A stretch of 64,000 nucleotides of DNA from Cryptococcus deneoformans JEC21. Its lineage: Eukaryota; Basidiomycota; Tremellomycetes; Tremellales; Cryptococcaceae. Below the pieces are notes generated by a model. It did no database searches, was not told where the DNA came from, and worked only from the letters and a program-made list of their open reading frames with translations. The translations under genes were made by a program, and so were the position numbers. This document shows, in pieces, positions 1 through 11,823 of this stretch (position 1 is its first letter; the number at the start of each line of letters is the position of its first letter). The stretch lies in NCBI RefSeq assembly GCF_000091045.1, contig NC_006684.1, forward strand, positions 515,001-579,000, in the 5' to 3' direction.

Positions 1-1793
1 ACTGAACTTTGGGAAGCTGTCAAGGGGAGAGTCATCGAGGTATCCAGGGGCCATAAAGGTGGTCGAGTATTACAGACCGTATGTCCAGTTTGTTCAAATT
101 TTTTGAGTGACGCTGACAAACTACTAGATTGTTAAATATGGTGGCAAGGAAGAGCGTCTGGGCGTTGCTATGGAGCTTGAACCTCAGTGGAAGGCCATGA
201 TGGAATCCAAGTACTCCAAATTCCTCATGTCCAAGCTCATTCGATACTGCCCGTCTATCCGCCCTTTGCTCATCCCCCATCTCGCCCCTCAGCTTCTCAA
301 TCTTCTTAACCACGCGCACGCTGTCACCCCCCTTTCCGACCTCTACGAGCTCTGGGCATCCGCCAAGGAGCGTAGACTGCTTGTGAGGGGTTTCTATCCT
401 AGGGAAGTCAAAATCTTCGACGGTGCTAAGCAGGGCGTTGAGGTCAAGGGTTTAGAGGCGAGTTTGGAAGATATGGGTGAGGGTAAGGGCCGGGAACGGG
501 TGCTGGACGCTATCGAGAAGACCGTCTTGGACGTCTTCAACGCCACACAAAAGAACGCTCTTGGTCAAGCAATCTTCCACCGCCTTGTTCTCGAATATGT
601 CCAGTGCATCTATAAGTTCCTTGACGGCGAGGCCTCCTCCAAAAAGATGCACGAGCTGTTGGCCGCTGGTGCCGAAAGTTTCCCTGAAATCGTCCACACT
701 AAAGACGGTTCAGCTGTTGTCCGAGAGTTGATCGTCAGAGGGAATGCCAAGGTCAGTATATGCCGACAGCCATATCACTCCTCATGCTAACCCAAAATGA
801 TAGGATCGTAAACAAATACTGCAGCCTTTGAGGAAGCATGTCGAGGCGCTTTGCAAGGATGGTGATGCCCAGATGGTCCTTTTCACTGCATTTGACTGTG
901 TTGAGTGAGCGTTTCCAACCTGATGACGTTGACCTCTGCTGATCTAATCCCTAGTGACACCAAGCTTATGGGCAAAGCCTTTGTCTCTGACATTATTTCT
1001 CTCGCTCCTGACCTTGCTTTCGATAAGCATGGCCGACGTGCCATATTCTATCTCCTTACGCCTACCTCCACCCGTCACTTCATTCACGCCTCCCTGACTT
1101 CGCTCGCTGAGTCGGCACAAAAAGCCAAGGAGCTTGGTACTAGCAAGAAAGACATGGACGTGAGACGCAAGGAGCTTTTGAGCTATGCCAACGAAGGGCT
1201 AGTGAAGCTTGTTGAGGAAAAAGGAGAAGTAATGGTTAGGGATCCCGGAGCTGGTTTGGTTGTCCAGGAAATCTTGCTTTATGCTCAAGGCGGTAAGTTC
1301 TAGTCAACTTTTTTTAGGCTACTGGAGCTCATTGTCGGTCATAGACAAAAGTGCCGCTATCCAGACTCTCGCATCCGCCCTCACTCTACCCTATCCTGAC
1401 CCCGCTCCTCTCGACCCCAACCCTGATCCTACGGTCTCCCACCCTCTTGATCTCTCGCACGCCATTCGTACCTATAAGCTACTCCTATCCGGCGGTCATT
1501 TTGACCACAAGACACAAACACTCTCTATTCCCGATTCCTCTCTTTCTCCCGCTTTTTCACGTGCAGTTTGGGATGCTCTCACGAGTGCCGAAGCCGGTGG
1601 TGCGGAGAACATTGAGAGAGTCTGCAAAGGCAATGCGCCATTTGTGATGGTCGAGTTGATTGAAGGCATGAAGAAACGAGGAGATGGAGAAGAGGTCAAG
1701 AAGATCTTGGGCAAAAAGGGAGTTAAGGAGACTGTCGAGAAGAGTGTTCGAAAGGGAACGGCTCTGTTGGCAGAGAAGATTGGGGAGCTTTAG
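1..1793 (+). CDS. PUF6: Pumilio-family nucleolar protein Puf6, 3' part of gene
   Basis: Puf6 is a nucleolar RNA-binding protein with degenerate pumilio repeats. In yeast it acts in 60S subunit assembly and represses ASH1 mRNA translation. The gene enters from the left edge already in frame. Exons read 1-78, 128-751, 804-904, 955-1292 and 1345-1793, with GT-AG introns of about 50 bases that keep one frame to TAG. Pumilio-type helical repeats are visible around KYSKFLMSKLIRYCP and DKHGRRAIFYLLTP. The rest matches the C-terminal CPL-type extension of Puf6 and human PUM3. The N-terminal part is outside the window. It converges on the next gene with about 160 bases between stop codons. Family assignment is firm from the repeat pattern; the function is inferred from orthologues. 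Confidence 0.88.
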
Positions 1794-1951
1794 ATTTTGG
1801 TATTTACGTTCTGGAGTGTAACTGTCACCATGGTCTGCATTGTTTTTGTGTACCCGAATTTTTAGCCTGCTTGACTTCAAAGGGTTCGACCGATTTGATA
1901 TCAATGCAAGAGTACCTAGCTTAAAGAGTACATGCAAGGAAACCTGTTACA

Positions 1952-3762
1952 CTAGAGAATGAATTTATAAGGGTTCATGATTCCCTTTGGGTCAAAAAGC
2001 TTTTTCAACCGCCTCATCAACTCGATAGAAGTATCAGTTTGAGAATACGATATGTAAGGTGCCTTCATTGAGCCCAAACCATGCTCAGCAGATATGGAAC
2101 CGTTATATTCGGCTATGATGAGAACGATTAACATCAGCGCAACGACGGTTCCTCGCACTTTTGTTCCGTCGTATCAGAATAGTACGCACCTACAAGCTCA
2201 TAGACGAAAGGCTCTATGATGCATTGCACTTCCTCAGAGAACTCGTTCCCTTCTGCGACCACATTCAAATGGAGATTACCTGAAGATCGGTTCAGTAGCG
2301 AAGAGACTGGCGTAATTGGATTTTACCAACCATCACCCAGATGGCCAAAACCTGCCACATATTTCACTTTCCCGCCTAGGAGCCCTCTTTCCTTTAAATG
2401 TGCCCTCATCCTCTCTACAACTTCATACATTTTTTCAACTGGAACGGAGAGGTCGTACTTGTACGCCTTGCCTGCTTTGCTTAGTGATTCGGGACATAAT
2501 TCACGTATCTGCCAGAGTGAATGTATTTGAGCACTGTCTTGGGCCAATACGCCATCAAGGATGAACGAAGAGGATAGCAAGTGGTCGAAGAGGCTTGTGA
2601 GTTTCTACGGCCAGATAAATACTCATATCCCCTTCAAACCATCGACAAGGCCTCACCTCCGAGTCATGCTCTGCTGAGCTTCCTCCTGTTTCTATTAAAC
2701 AATAGAAATCTCCTTCTTTTTCAAAGACCTTTTTTGCTCCCCCATGCTTCTTCACAGCCTCGTATGCAGTATTGTCAAACATTTCGAACGCCGACATAAT
2801 CTCTCCCAGATGCTGTTTTGCTTGAGAAAATACTTCAAGACAGGCTGCATAAGATGGTAGAGAGAAGAGTGCGACGTTTGTGCTGCGGGGCCGATGGGGA
2901 CAGAGGATAGATACGGCGGTGATTATGCCGATTGAGCCCTCAGACCCTATGAAAAGCTGTTTCAAGTCATAGCCTTTCACGCACAGTCAATCTCTTCGTC
3001 AGCAAAAGTAAGCGTCGCCTGCTCACCAGTATTATCTTTCCTCAAACCACTCAAGCCGTCCCAGATCCTGCCATCTGGCAAGACTACTTCCAGGCCCAAA
3101 ACACTTCCTCTCAAACTTCCGTAACGCAGCAGCCTTAAACCTCCAGCATTGGTAGCTACATTGCCTCCTATCTGGCATGATCCCTTGGCACCCAGGTCAA
3201 GAGGGAATACGAAGCCCCTGGATTCCAAAAATGAATCTGCTTTCTCTAAGATAAGCCCTGCTTCTGCAATGAGAATACCAGAGACTGGATCGAAAGAGCG
3301 TATTGAGTTGAGCGAGGAGAGTGACAAGATTAGTTCGTCATGAATAGGCGTAGAACCTCCTACCAGTCCTGTATTCCCTCCCTGAGGAACGATAGCCACA
3401 TCATTCTCGTCACACCACTTTACTATCCGACTGACCTCTTCTACCGTTTTCGGCTTGACAAGGACCTTGCTCTGGCCTAAATATTTGCCCATCCAATCCA
3501 GATTGTGAGGTAAAAGATCGTCTGATGTTGCTGAACCATCCAGTGTCGATAAGACCGAGGATGGAGAGGACAAAAGTTTTCGAATGTGAGAAATATGTGA
3601 GGTGGTGAGAGTAGTATACTTTGGAGATCTTGAGGAGAGAGATAGAGCCCTCCAAAAGAGACGAGAAGTGGTTGCAGGTAATTGAACGGTAGGATTCCGA
3701 CGAGAAAGGTGTCGGGACCTGCGGATGAAAGCAGAGGAAGAGGACAAGGGGAAATGGACCAT
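1952..3762 (-). CDS. DLD2: D-2-hydroxyglutarate dehydrogenase, mitochondrial (FAD-linked)
   Basis: This flavoenzyme oxidises D-2-hydroxyglutarate to 2-oxoglutarate and passes electrons on in mitochondria. Five exons join cleanly: 3762-3027, 2973-2657, 2604-2331, 2279-2190 and 2112-1952. The intron ending at 2331 has a GTTGGT donor. The FAD-binding domain shows VPQGGNTGLVGGS and the conserved GSCQIGGNVATNAGG. The stretch YDLKQLFIGSEG and the metal/substrate region GHLGDGNLHLN, which forms only after splicing, are typical of D2HGDH and Dld2. The C-terminus ends in FDPKGIMNPYK, the usual family signature. The chosen start gives a leader rich in Arg and Ser with no acidic residues (FIRRSRHLSRRNP), as expected for mitochondrial import. 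An upstream in-frame Met at 3891 is possible but would place acidic residues before the leader. Yeast has two paralogues, so the symbol is by similarity. Confidence 0.92.
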
Positions 3763-6549
3763 CCTGGTGTTGCCGATGGTGTGCGTGGGCTGAAGGACGG
3801 GTAGAAGTATATATATCCTCTCGACCGACGGACTCTCACTACGTGACATCTTCCCTGTTTTGTCGTTGAATTCCGTCATGTCAGGAACCATCAGACTTCT
3901 CGGCTTTTACCGACGCTTTTTTGCGGTCATTTCTTTTTTTTTTGCTTCTTGCTATTTGGAGGTTTTTGAAGATGCGGAGATCTCTTCTGTTAGTCAACTT
4001 TGCAATCAGTCTTGAACAGTTTTGAAGTACGCAGATTCCCGCTGCATTAAAGAAGACTGACCATTTCTATTTCAAAATCTCGAAGCAAAGCTTTGGCGAA
4101 CTTGACCGAAGATACTACAAGGTCAAAAAAGCCACCAATGCCTTCGTTCCAGGCTGAATATTGAAGTGAGATCGGCTTTCACAACGGTGAGCTCGCAAGT
4201 GTTAAACGGATATGAAGGTGTTATCGTACGCTAGCGATGGGTAGTACAATATTGCTAATGGCCACTTGCGGCCGAGAATACTACAATGTTCCCGCCTTGA
4301 ACTTTTCCTTGTCGACTTTCGTCGTCGCGTTCAACAACAATAATCAAGCATTCCACCTCTCGATTCTCCATGATATTTACTTCGTCGTTGCTTGTGTTAA
4401 GCTTGGCACAAGCCCCTCCTCTGACCTTTAGGCCTCACCAGACGAGCCTAACTCGATGTACGATGTCCGTTGTTTCCGTGCGGTAATAATGGCAGTAAAT
4501 AATGCTGCGACGGCAGCAAGCAATAATGGTGTGATGGCTCACCATCGGTATGGATAGGTGGCAACTGACCGATGTCATAGGTACCACCCAGCTACGCACT
4601 CTTCTGGGTCTCGTTGAGGTCATTAGAATATCTTGTCCATGACCCTGTCGGCCGCCTCATTGAAAACTAATTACAGCTAAAAAGGAGAACAGCTAATAGA
4701 AAAGAGGTCCTTTACATTTCAGGGATATATATAGGGAATCACAGAAGATGGAATCTTATCGGTGGGACGGAGTAACGTGTCTGTTATTAGTAAAGCTTAT
4801 CTAGTAGTAGTATTAGGTACCATACTGTACCCATCGAAAAAAACCTACGGTATGGGGATGGTCCGTCTATGACACAGCATTCAAGGTTCAAGACGATATG
4901 GGAAGGTCAGCCAGAGGGACTGTTCAAAGGAACGGGATGTGAGAGGAGGAAATTCATGGTCGGAACACTGCAGCAGTGTTGTTCTCCGAGACGCGAGTGA
5001 ATATATATGACACCTTATTACCCGCAGCCATCGCGACAACGCTTTCAATTCGATCAATCTCCACGACCGCATGCTGATCCCCTATTCCATCGACTCCAAC
5101 TGCCCTGCCCACTAATATAACCGCCTAGGCTTCTGTCTAGGTCGACGTCCCCATTTTCATGTCTGACACAACGGCACCATCCATTCTTACGTTCATCCTT
5201 ACAAGCCCTATCCAACAACTTCGTTACCCTTGGACCCCATACAGGCGGGGGGTAAGGACGACATGATGTGTGAATTGGAGGCGCGAACGCGATAGCACTC
5301 GTAGACTACGACTTAAAGCTATTATATTCCCACATCAGCATGGTGCTCGGTCTAACACGGTCAACAGGCTAGAACTGGGAGCGCGTTCTATGATTCCGCC
5401 CTACGCCAGTGCCTGAAATCGTTCCAGAACAGGGCAGCAAGGTTTACAGGGGCAGCGCCTTTATCGCTTTCGGAGGAACGTTCAAGCCCTGATACTTCTC
5501 ACTTGAGTGTTCGATGGAAGAGACGGAAGACGAATGAGTGAGATTGGGGAGGTTGGAAGAGATTGCTAGTAGTAGAAAAGACGATACTTGCATTTTGTAA
5601 TTGTAGAGATATATAGGCAATTTTACAGACGATAATTAAATAGAGGTTATGCACGCAGGCAGACTAGTATAGTAGTACGTACCCACTGATACATACCCAT
5701 GTGTAACGCGCGGCTTATTTCCTACAACACCGCAACCGGGAGCCGCACTCTTTGCTTTTTGCTCTTCCGCGTCATGAGAGATTCAGGGTCTGACTTATCG
5801 CGGACCTGGCTTCGCGCCACCCAGCAGCGAGCGGTGCTGTTTACGATAAATGGGATGATGACGCTTCTTTTTGCGTGAGAATCTTGTTGCTTGGCCATCC
5901 ATGCCCAGTCTTCTCCGTTCTTTTCCATGAATCAGTACAACTATTTCCGCAAATCCATCTTCATTTGACGTTCTGTTTCTTCTTGAATATTCAAGCTAAG
6001 TTAAACAGTACATATACCAAAGTGAGTCCGCCTTCTCCTTCTGTCTATCTCGATAGCAGCATCTCGATAGCAGCGCTATGAGAGGCCAGGCGTGGAAAAG
6101 TACTTGAATCAAATATGGGCAGCAAAGCCCACGAGGATAGCGTTTCCTGTTTTCAATCCTCGTTTTACCCCTCTCTATTTAATCCGCCCTGCAGCCATGA
6201 GGTGCACTTTCAGTTCCTTCGCGATAATTTATCACAGACTTTCCAACCTGTAGGAGGTGGACGAAATAGTAGCCGAGGTTTATTCTATCCGTGATTCGAC
6301 GAAGGCGCAAGGCGGAAATGGCTATACGGTAAAGGGAGGAATGATAATTCCAGGTGCCCTGTGTCCCCTTTCCCATGGGCTCTTGGGTTCGACACGCTCT
6401 CGCAGGTGTAGGTAATCACACCTGTCATGTTCCGTCTGCTTGTACTTTGTGATAACTTTTTGGCACGCTTCGCGTAGCAGCCCTGCTGAATACTGCTGAC
6501 CTAGTCTCCACTATTTATTAGCTTATTCATTCAGTCGAACCGATTCAAG
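3763..6549. other. 2.8-kb stretch without a supported gene
   Basis: This is an unusually long gap for this gene-dense window, lying between the D2HGDH start and the perilipin-like gene. It must hold both divergent promoters. Open frames are short, and none shows a recognisable domain or a consistent chain of splice sites. A signal-peptide-like frame begins at 4370 (LLVLSLAQA) but stops after 38 codons. I see no tRNA, no terminal repeats and no simple-sequence array. A long leader, a non-coding RNA or a fast-evolving small secreted protein all remain possible. Confidence 0.6.
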
Positions 6550-7813
6550 ATGGCCGCTGTTACCTCCACCCCTACCGAAGTTCCACGTACGTGCGACGAC
6601 TTTCCATTTTACATGACTGTCCCACATTTTAATGCCACCCATTGTAGAATTCCAGATCGTCTCCAAGATCGACAGCATCCCTGTTGTCCACGACTCTGTC
6701 GCTTATGCCCAGTGCGCCGTCTTCTAAAATGCCCATGCCCAAAATACTGACCCTATTTTCGTAGGAGCCTCATCAACTCCAACAAGCTCTCTGCGAAGCT
6801 TTATGAAACTGCCGTCGGTGTGGCTTCCAGTATGTCCCCTTTGTCGTTGGATTTTTATGAAGCTAAACATATCGCCATTTGAAGAAAGCTATGATGTTGC
6901 AACTCCCGTACTCACAAGGACTAAACCTCTGTTAGAATCTGCTGATGGCCTTGCTGTTGCAACGTGGGTTAAAGTCATCATATGGGCTGTTCGAGTTCTG
7001 ACATGTGTATGGTAGTTTCGACCGAGCGGCAGCCACCTTCCCCTGTATGTCAAGTTCGCTGTATAATTGGATGTCTCATTGATGATTTGCTACAGATCCT
7101 TTTAAGACTCCTACAGAGGAATTGATCGTTGTAAAGCAAGCCAAAGGTGTTTACGATAATGTATGTGGCTTGGGAGAATCATTTGCTACGCCAAACTAAT
7201 GGTTGTTTGCAGAAACTCCACCCTGCCATCTCTGGAGTAATTGCTAAGGCTGCTTCTGTAAATTCTGCTATTGGCGCCCGCGCCTCCGCCACTATCCATA
7301 CTTCGCAAGACCTCGCCCACGCTCTTTTGGAGCAGCTTCGTCAAATTACTGAACATGGTGTCCAGCTTCCATCTGCGTTGTTCGAGGTAAGTACATCAAA
7401 GAAGCCTAACTTGAGAGTAATTTGTGCTCACACTAAAATAGGGTGCTTCAAAGGCCAGCAATGATGTAAAAGAGATCGTATTCGCCAAGGAAGTATCTGT
7501 TCAGGAAAAGTCAAATAAATTTGCGTCTTACGTTCTGGTATGTTTTTGTCAGGACTCAATTCGCCAGAGGAAAAGTGACTGATGAGTCGAATAGGAACAA
7601 GCCAAACCTTTGATTGAGGAGATCTACAACTATGTCTACACTGCTAAGGTTAGTATGTTTTCCATCTGTGCTACTTTTAATTGACGCAGAGAATGCAATT
7701 AGACAAAGGCTGCGGAGAAGGGAAACAATACGGCTGAGGAAGCCAGTGAGGCTTCTGACAAGGTTGCTGACAAAGCCAACGGTGGCGTTGAACATGTCGA
7801 GAATGGCCAGTAA
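6550..7813 (+). CDS. Perilipin-like lipid-droplet protein (CAP20/MPL1 type)
   Basis: Fungal perilipin-like proteins coat lipid droplets and control storage-fat turnover. After splicing, the gene encodes roughly 240 residues. Exon 1 is 6550-6586 and exon 2 starts at 6648; about seven further short introns follow. The PAT-like N-terminal part includes the KIDSIPVVHDSVAYAQ region and continues into YETAVGVASKSYDVATPV, a pattern shared with fungal CAP20/MPL1. Long amphipathic helices follow, and the tail is Ala/Glu/Lys-rich (KAAEKGNNTAEEASE). No transmembrane segment or signal peptide is visible, as expected for a surface-bound droplet protein. The ATG at 6550 is preceded by AAG (purine at -3). 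It is convergent with the MCT1-like gene downstream. Family assignment rests on pattern memory rather than an alignment. Confidence 0.75.
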
Positions 7814-8107
7814 TTCATTACTTGACTTTTTTTAAGAAGAATTATTCTCTACAGCGGCTCTGTTTATAAACTTTTTGTGATATTTTGACCGTAATAAATA
7901 GATTGTCTTAAAGGGCATAAACCCTGACGCTTTTGTTGAAGTGGCTTGTCTGATTGTGTCTACGATTTGTGATAGATGTATGTCGTATATTTGGAAACCT
8001 GCAATATCGATGGGAAGGTGGGTTATACAACTTCATGAAGGTCATCAAATGATCACAATCGTACAACCTCGTATTATACAAATGTATTTTGCCCCTCACT
8101 TGTAAGC

Positions 8108-9848
8108 TTAGCTCCTCAGTGCCCTTACGAGCCTCTCATCCCTTGGTCCCACTCCCATCTCCTCAATCACTATAGGAGCGGCGTTTTGCCCTCTGCCTCT
8201 CAACTCTCCTCTCAACATGATGCCCAATCCTTTGGCGCCTCTGCCAACAGTCAAGAATTTGCCGACTTCTGGTACCGGTGTCCCGCATAGTCGAGAAAGA
8301 GTTTTACGCCATCTCAGTTGAGCAGTAAGGTGTGGAAGGAGAACGGTGGCAGATCGTCCAATCTAGTTTTTGAGTCAGCGCTGAATGTATAAGGAGCTAA
8401 AAATATGTATAAAAGTGTGCCTTACCGGATGAGTTGTCATGGGATCCAGTATAATAGGCCCTCCAGGTTTATTCACAAAGTGACAACGTTCTAAAACATC
8501 TTTGAACTTGGGAACGGCGTGGTTCATGAGCTTCGTGTGATATGGGCAAGGCATATGAACATCCATGACAGGATTAGCAAGATTTAACTGCTGAAGCCTC
8601 TCGATGACTTGTAGGACGGCGTGATGCGTGCCCTACAAGGTTTTGTTATTGACCTACGCGTGGTTCTAGAAATGGAACTTACTGTCACCACCACCACTTT
8701 ACTACTGTTGATGATCCCTGCAGCTGCCCATTCTTCGTGCCCTTCATCGCTTTGTTCAATCCATTCCCTCTCAAGCCCATGGATCTCATCCAGGATCAAC
8801 TGCATAGCTCTGCGCCTTTGAGCTGGCATCGGTGTTTTAGGAGCCTCATCAGGATCACAATCGACGGTTTCCGCCGAGTCGTGTAAGAAAACGTCGCTGG
8901 GAGTGTACGATAAAGATGCAGGGGGTACTGAGAACGAGGGTGCGGAAAGTGAGTGGAAGTGTCGTGCGGAGAGGACCGTTGTCAGATGAGTCCGAGATCT
9001 GCCTGCCGGTGATGCTGGGAGGGAAGCATATATACGCTTTGGATTTATGAGCGCTTGCTCTTGCCAGACACCAGCAAACTCACTGCTAGCCGAACACCAG
9101 TAGCAAGGTCTAGTCGTCCAGCAGTCACAAGGGCTGTCAATGTGCCTATGAAGCCATGCCCAGCAAGATGTGTTGTTCTAGGAGGTAGCAAGCTATTTGA
9201 TCCACTTTTCTCCTACACAGATAAAGACAAAGTAATTAATCTTAAGATCGGCACTTGTGACGTGTACCTACCTGCTCGCTGGCGAGAATGGCAATGGAAG
9301 ACGTTAAGATGAAAGCAGCTGTAACGTCTGGGTTTTTCATGAGATTATCCTACAAGATATGTCGGCCAATGCTCTAAAAATGTTCCTTTATAACTTACCA
9401 AACTTCTTCCTTCAACCCAGCTCCGAAGACCTCCTTTAATGTTCCCAACGTCTGTGATCCCGCATGGTTGATACCCAATCGTAGCATCAGGACTAAACAA
9501 GGCGTCCGAAGCTTCTTCCCAAATCTTCAGTGAAGAAGGTGTAGGTGCGTGAGGAGTGTGTGGATATGATCCCTGTCAACAGTTCAAATGACACAAGTCA
9601 ACCAAGCCTCATAGATAGCAAACCTATTAACATACCAGTCCTGCAAACAGCAAAGCTTGTCCACAAGGGTCGGGACTAGAGGGGGATGTTGGCTTGAGGA
9701 AGGTCATCCAGTCATTGTTAGCAGCTTTGGTGGATGTATGTCTTTTCGTGCAGTGACCTAGGCATTTTGCAAGTTGGAGACAGGGCCGACCGAAAAGTGT
9801 TGTGGACAGCTGCTGGCAAGACTGGCGTGAAAGCAAGAGCGCACGCAT
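8108..9848 (-). CDS. MCT1: Mitochondrial malonyl-CoA:ACP transacylase homologue lacking catalytic Ser
   Basis: MCT1/FabD enzymes move malonyl from CoA to acyl carrier protein in mitochondrial type II fatty-acid synthesis. About six exons join in frame. The leader is Arg-rich without acidic residues (MRALLLSRQSCQQL). Family landmarks are the opening LLFAGLGSYPH, the core AGHGFIGTLTALVTAG, the IINSSKVVVVTGTHHAV strand-turn, and MPCPYHTKLM carrying the active-site His. Two key positions differ. The usual GHS nucleophile elbow reads GHG (bases 9153-9161), and the oxyanion-hole motif GQGS reads GLGS. The frame is otherwise open and the splice sites are sound, so this does not look like simple decay. 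It may be a pseudoenzyme or structural paralogue; whether a canonical MCT1 exists elsewhere cannot be seen here. Confidence 0.78.
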
Positions 9849-10589
9849 GGGTAGTGGCTGAAGGTGCTTTGAAGCGCTCCAGTAATATGGGTTCCGGGGT
9901 ATAGATGCTGTATTGTGACTTTGTGGTCTTTGTAATTATGTTGTTATGATTTGTGAATCATATCGACGAACGAACGAAAGACGCCGCGGTCCGGCTGTTA
10001 TTCATCCGCTGCCATATACGATGATACTTGCAGCTGACGGAGTTGTTCGGAATTCCACCTGTCGTGTTCTTCTTGTTATGATAAATGATTTATTAGGCAT
10101 GTACTATATACCCCTGTCTCTTTCCAGTCCTTAACTTATATACGGTAGATGCTGCAATCTCCGTAGAGATGTAGGATGCAGCATTCATAAGAAACCAGAC
10201 ACTAGTTTCTTTCTGCCTCTAAGGCACTGACAACCAGGTTTAGGAGGTAGGAAAAGCATGATTATGTAATGCCGGCGAATAACACCTGGCTGCTGCCGAT
10301 GAAAGAGCTCCACTCTAGACAGCAGCAGTTCGTACTACTTGTAGCATACCTTTTTTTTCGTTTCTGTCAGTGATGATGTTGGCGGATCTGTCATTACATC
10401 ATCATGCATAATAATGTCTATGATCTATGATGCTGAAATATCAATGCAGACTTCTATTGTGTATCGAGGCTCTTTCACATTCCAATTCTCACTCACCTCA
10501 AGTTGAAATCGAATCGAGCAAAAGAGCCTGATTTATCACGGTTTATATCTTACTCTTAGGGACACTTTATGAGGAGCACTATTTGCAAA
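9849..10589. other. Divergent promoter region, no gene seen
   Basis: About 740 bases separate the MCT1-like start from the acylphosphatase start. The region is AT-rich with short runs of T and no sustained open frame on either strand. A CTTACTCTTAG tract just before the acylphosphatase ATG could be the 3' end of a 5'-leader intron. Confidence 0.5.
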
Positions 10590-11167
10590 ATGGCCCAAGA
10601 CATAATTCAATTTAAAGTGTGAGCCATTCGTCTCCTCGCAATCGTTAGAAAGGTTTCACAGCAGGACAATTCCAGCTAATACGTGGTGCAGTTCAGGTGC
10701 CGTACAGGTGTGTTTGAATAAATGCCATATCTCCCACAGTTTTGACATCGGTATAGCTGACAAACGAATGTTATTTCCTGTGCTTGTATACCAGGGGGTC
10801 AACTTCCGATACCATACTCAGAAAGAGTGAGCTTGATATAAAACCCGTTGTGATCATCTGAGGATATGACTAACTTCTCTTTGAGAGCCCAAAAACTAGG
10901 CCTTAGGGGCCATTGCTATAACCACAGTGACTCAAGCGTACAAGGCGTTGCTGCTGGATCGTCTGAAAAGGTGGAACAATTGTGTGTAATGCTACATTTC
11001 CAGAGGAATATCATCATTAACGTTCTTACAGTCGAAAGTGGTTAGAAAAGGGACCTTCATCTGCTGAAGTCCATAACGTAGAGCTCATAAAGGAGCTCAG
11101 AAATGCTAGTGAGGCCGATGTGGAGAAGGCAGTAGGAACCAGCAGTGGTTTCGAAGTTCGACGGTGA
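10590..11167 (+). CDS. Acylphosphatase, small five-exon gene
   Basis: Acylphosphatases hydrolyse carboxyl-phosphate bonds such as those of 1,3-bisphosphoglycerate or carbamoyl phosphate. The gene is invisible as one open frame because its exons are only 21-160 bases long. Proposed exons: 10590-10616, 10676-10696, 10795-10826, one starting near 10886 and ending at 10981, and 11032-11167. The joined protein, about 105 residues, carries the signature RGAVQGVNFRYHTQKEAQKL, with the phosphate-binding Arg of GVxFR and the downstream Asn (GHCYNHSDSSVQG). It ends with the EKVEQFRKWLEKGP helix and a short C-terminal extension. Length and motif order fit the family. The second intron (about 98 bases, GTGCCG donor) and the GAG acceptor of the third are weak sites, chosen because they restore the family sequence. 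Confidence 0.82.
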
Positions 11168-11823
11168 TAACGCCTTCTCATCCTGATCGTAATACTACAG
11201 TACTGCCATTATCCTCCTGCTAAATCAGTAGTATGTTACGTAGAATGGATTTATCATATGTAGTAAGGGTATTAAGAGAATTCTGTCAACTGAAATAATT
11301 TCAATTAATCGAACTTCATAATAACTTAGCTCAACAGGAGGATAATGTTATGTAGAAGTCTAGAACAGAACAAGAAGTACAGAAGAGCAGAGGACTCATA
11401 GTAATAATGGGGTGTCTAATCGTTACTTAATACTCTATTATTCCCACCCTTCGATTCCGAACCCTTGTAAGACCTCTATATGTCTTTAGAGGGTCAAAAA
11501 ACAGATACTTCTTTTCCGACTCTACGTAAGTACAAGTCGGTTGCCATGCAATCTTCCCTCCACGTAATCTCCTTCTTATCATTAATATTATAATTGTAAA
11601 TGTAATCGGGAGACAAGCTGACGACGCAAAGGAAATGCGATGTACAACAAAACAGCCGTACGCAATATATAATAATCATTTCCTTTTGGTCCCTTGTTGT
11701 CTGGGTTTTATATGCCACTTTTCGTCTTTGTTCTCAATGCGTTGTGGAACGTGAACTATTTGTTCTTGTTACACAGCTGTACAACCAAACCCTCGCAAAC
11801 ATATAATAAAGAGCAATAGCGAC
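11168..11823. other. AT-rich gap with an inverted repeat, possible mobile-element remnant
   Basis: No coding exon is seen. CATTATCCTCCTG near 11208 returns as its reverse complement CAGGAGGATAATG near 11335, giving a hairpin of about 140 bases. TGTTACGTAGAA (around 11233) and TGTTATGTAGAA (around 11347) are near-direct repeats. This could be a decayed LTR or MITE fragment, or just the RhoGEF promoter. Confidence 0.35.

Noticed and set aside
4435..4623. Possible small gene on either strand at 4.4-4.7 kb
   Set aside because: Several short frames look coding-like, but no consistent splice chain joins them; kept only as a low-interest observation.
6365..6400. TGGGTTCGACACG resembling a tRNA T-arm
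   Set aside because: No matching A box, acceptor stem or D-arm upstream; not a tRNA.
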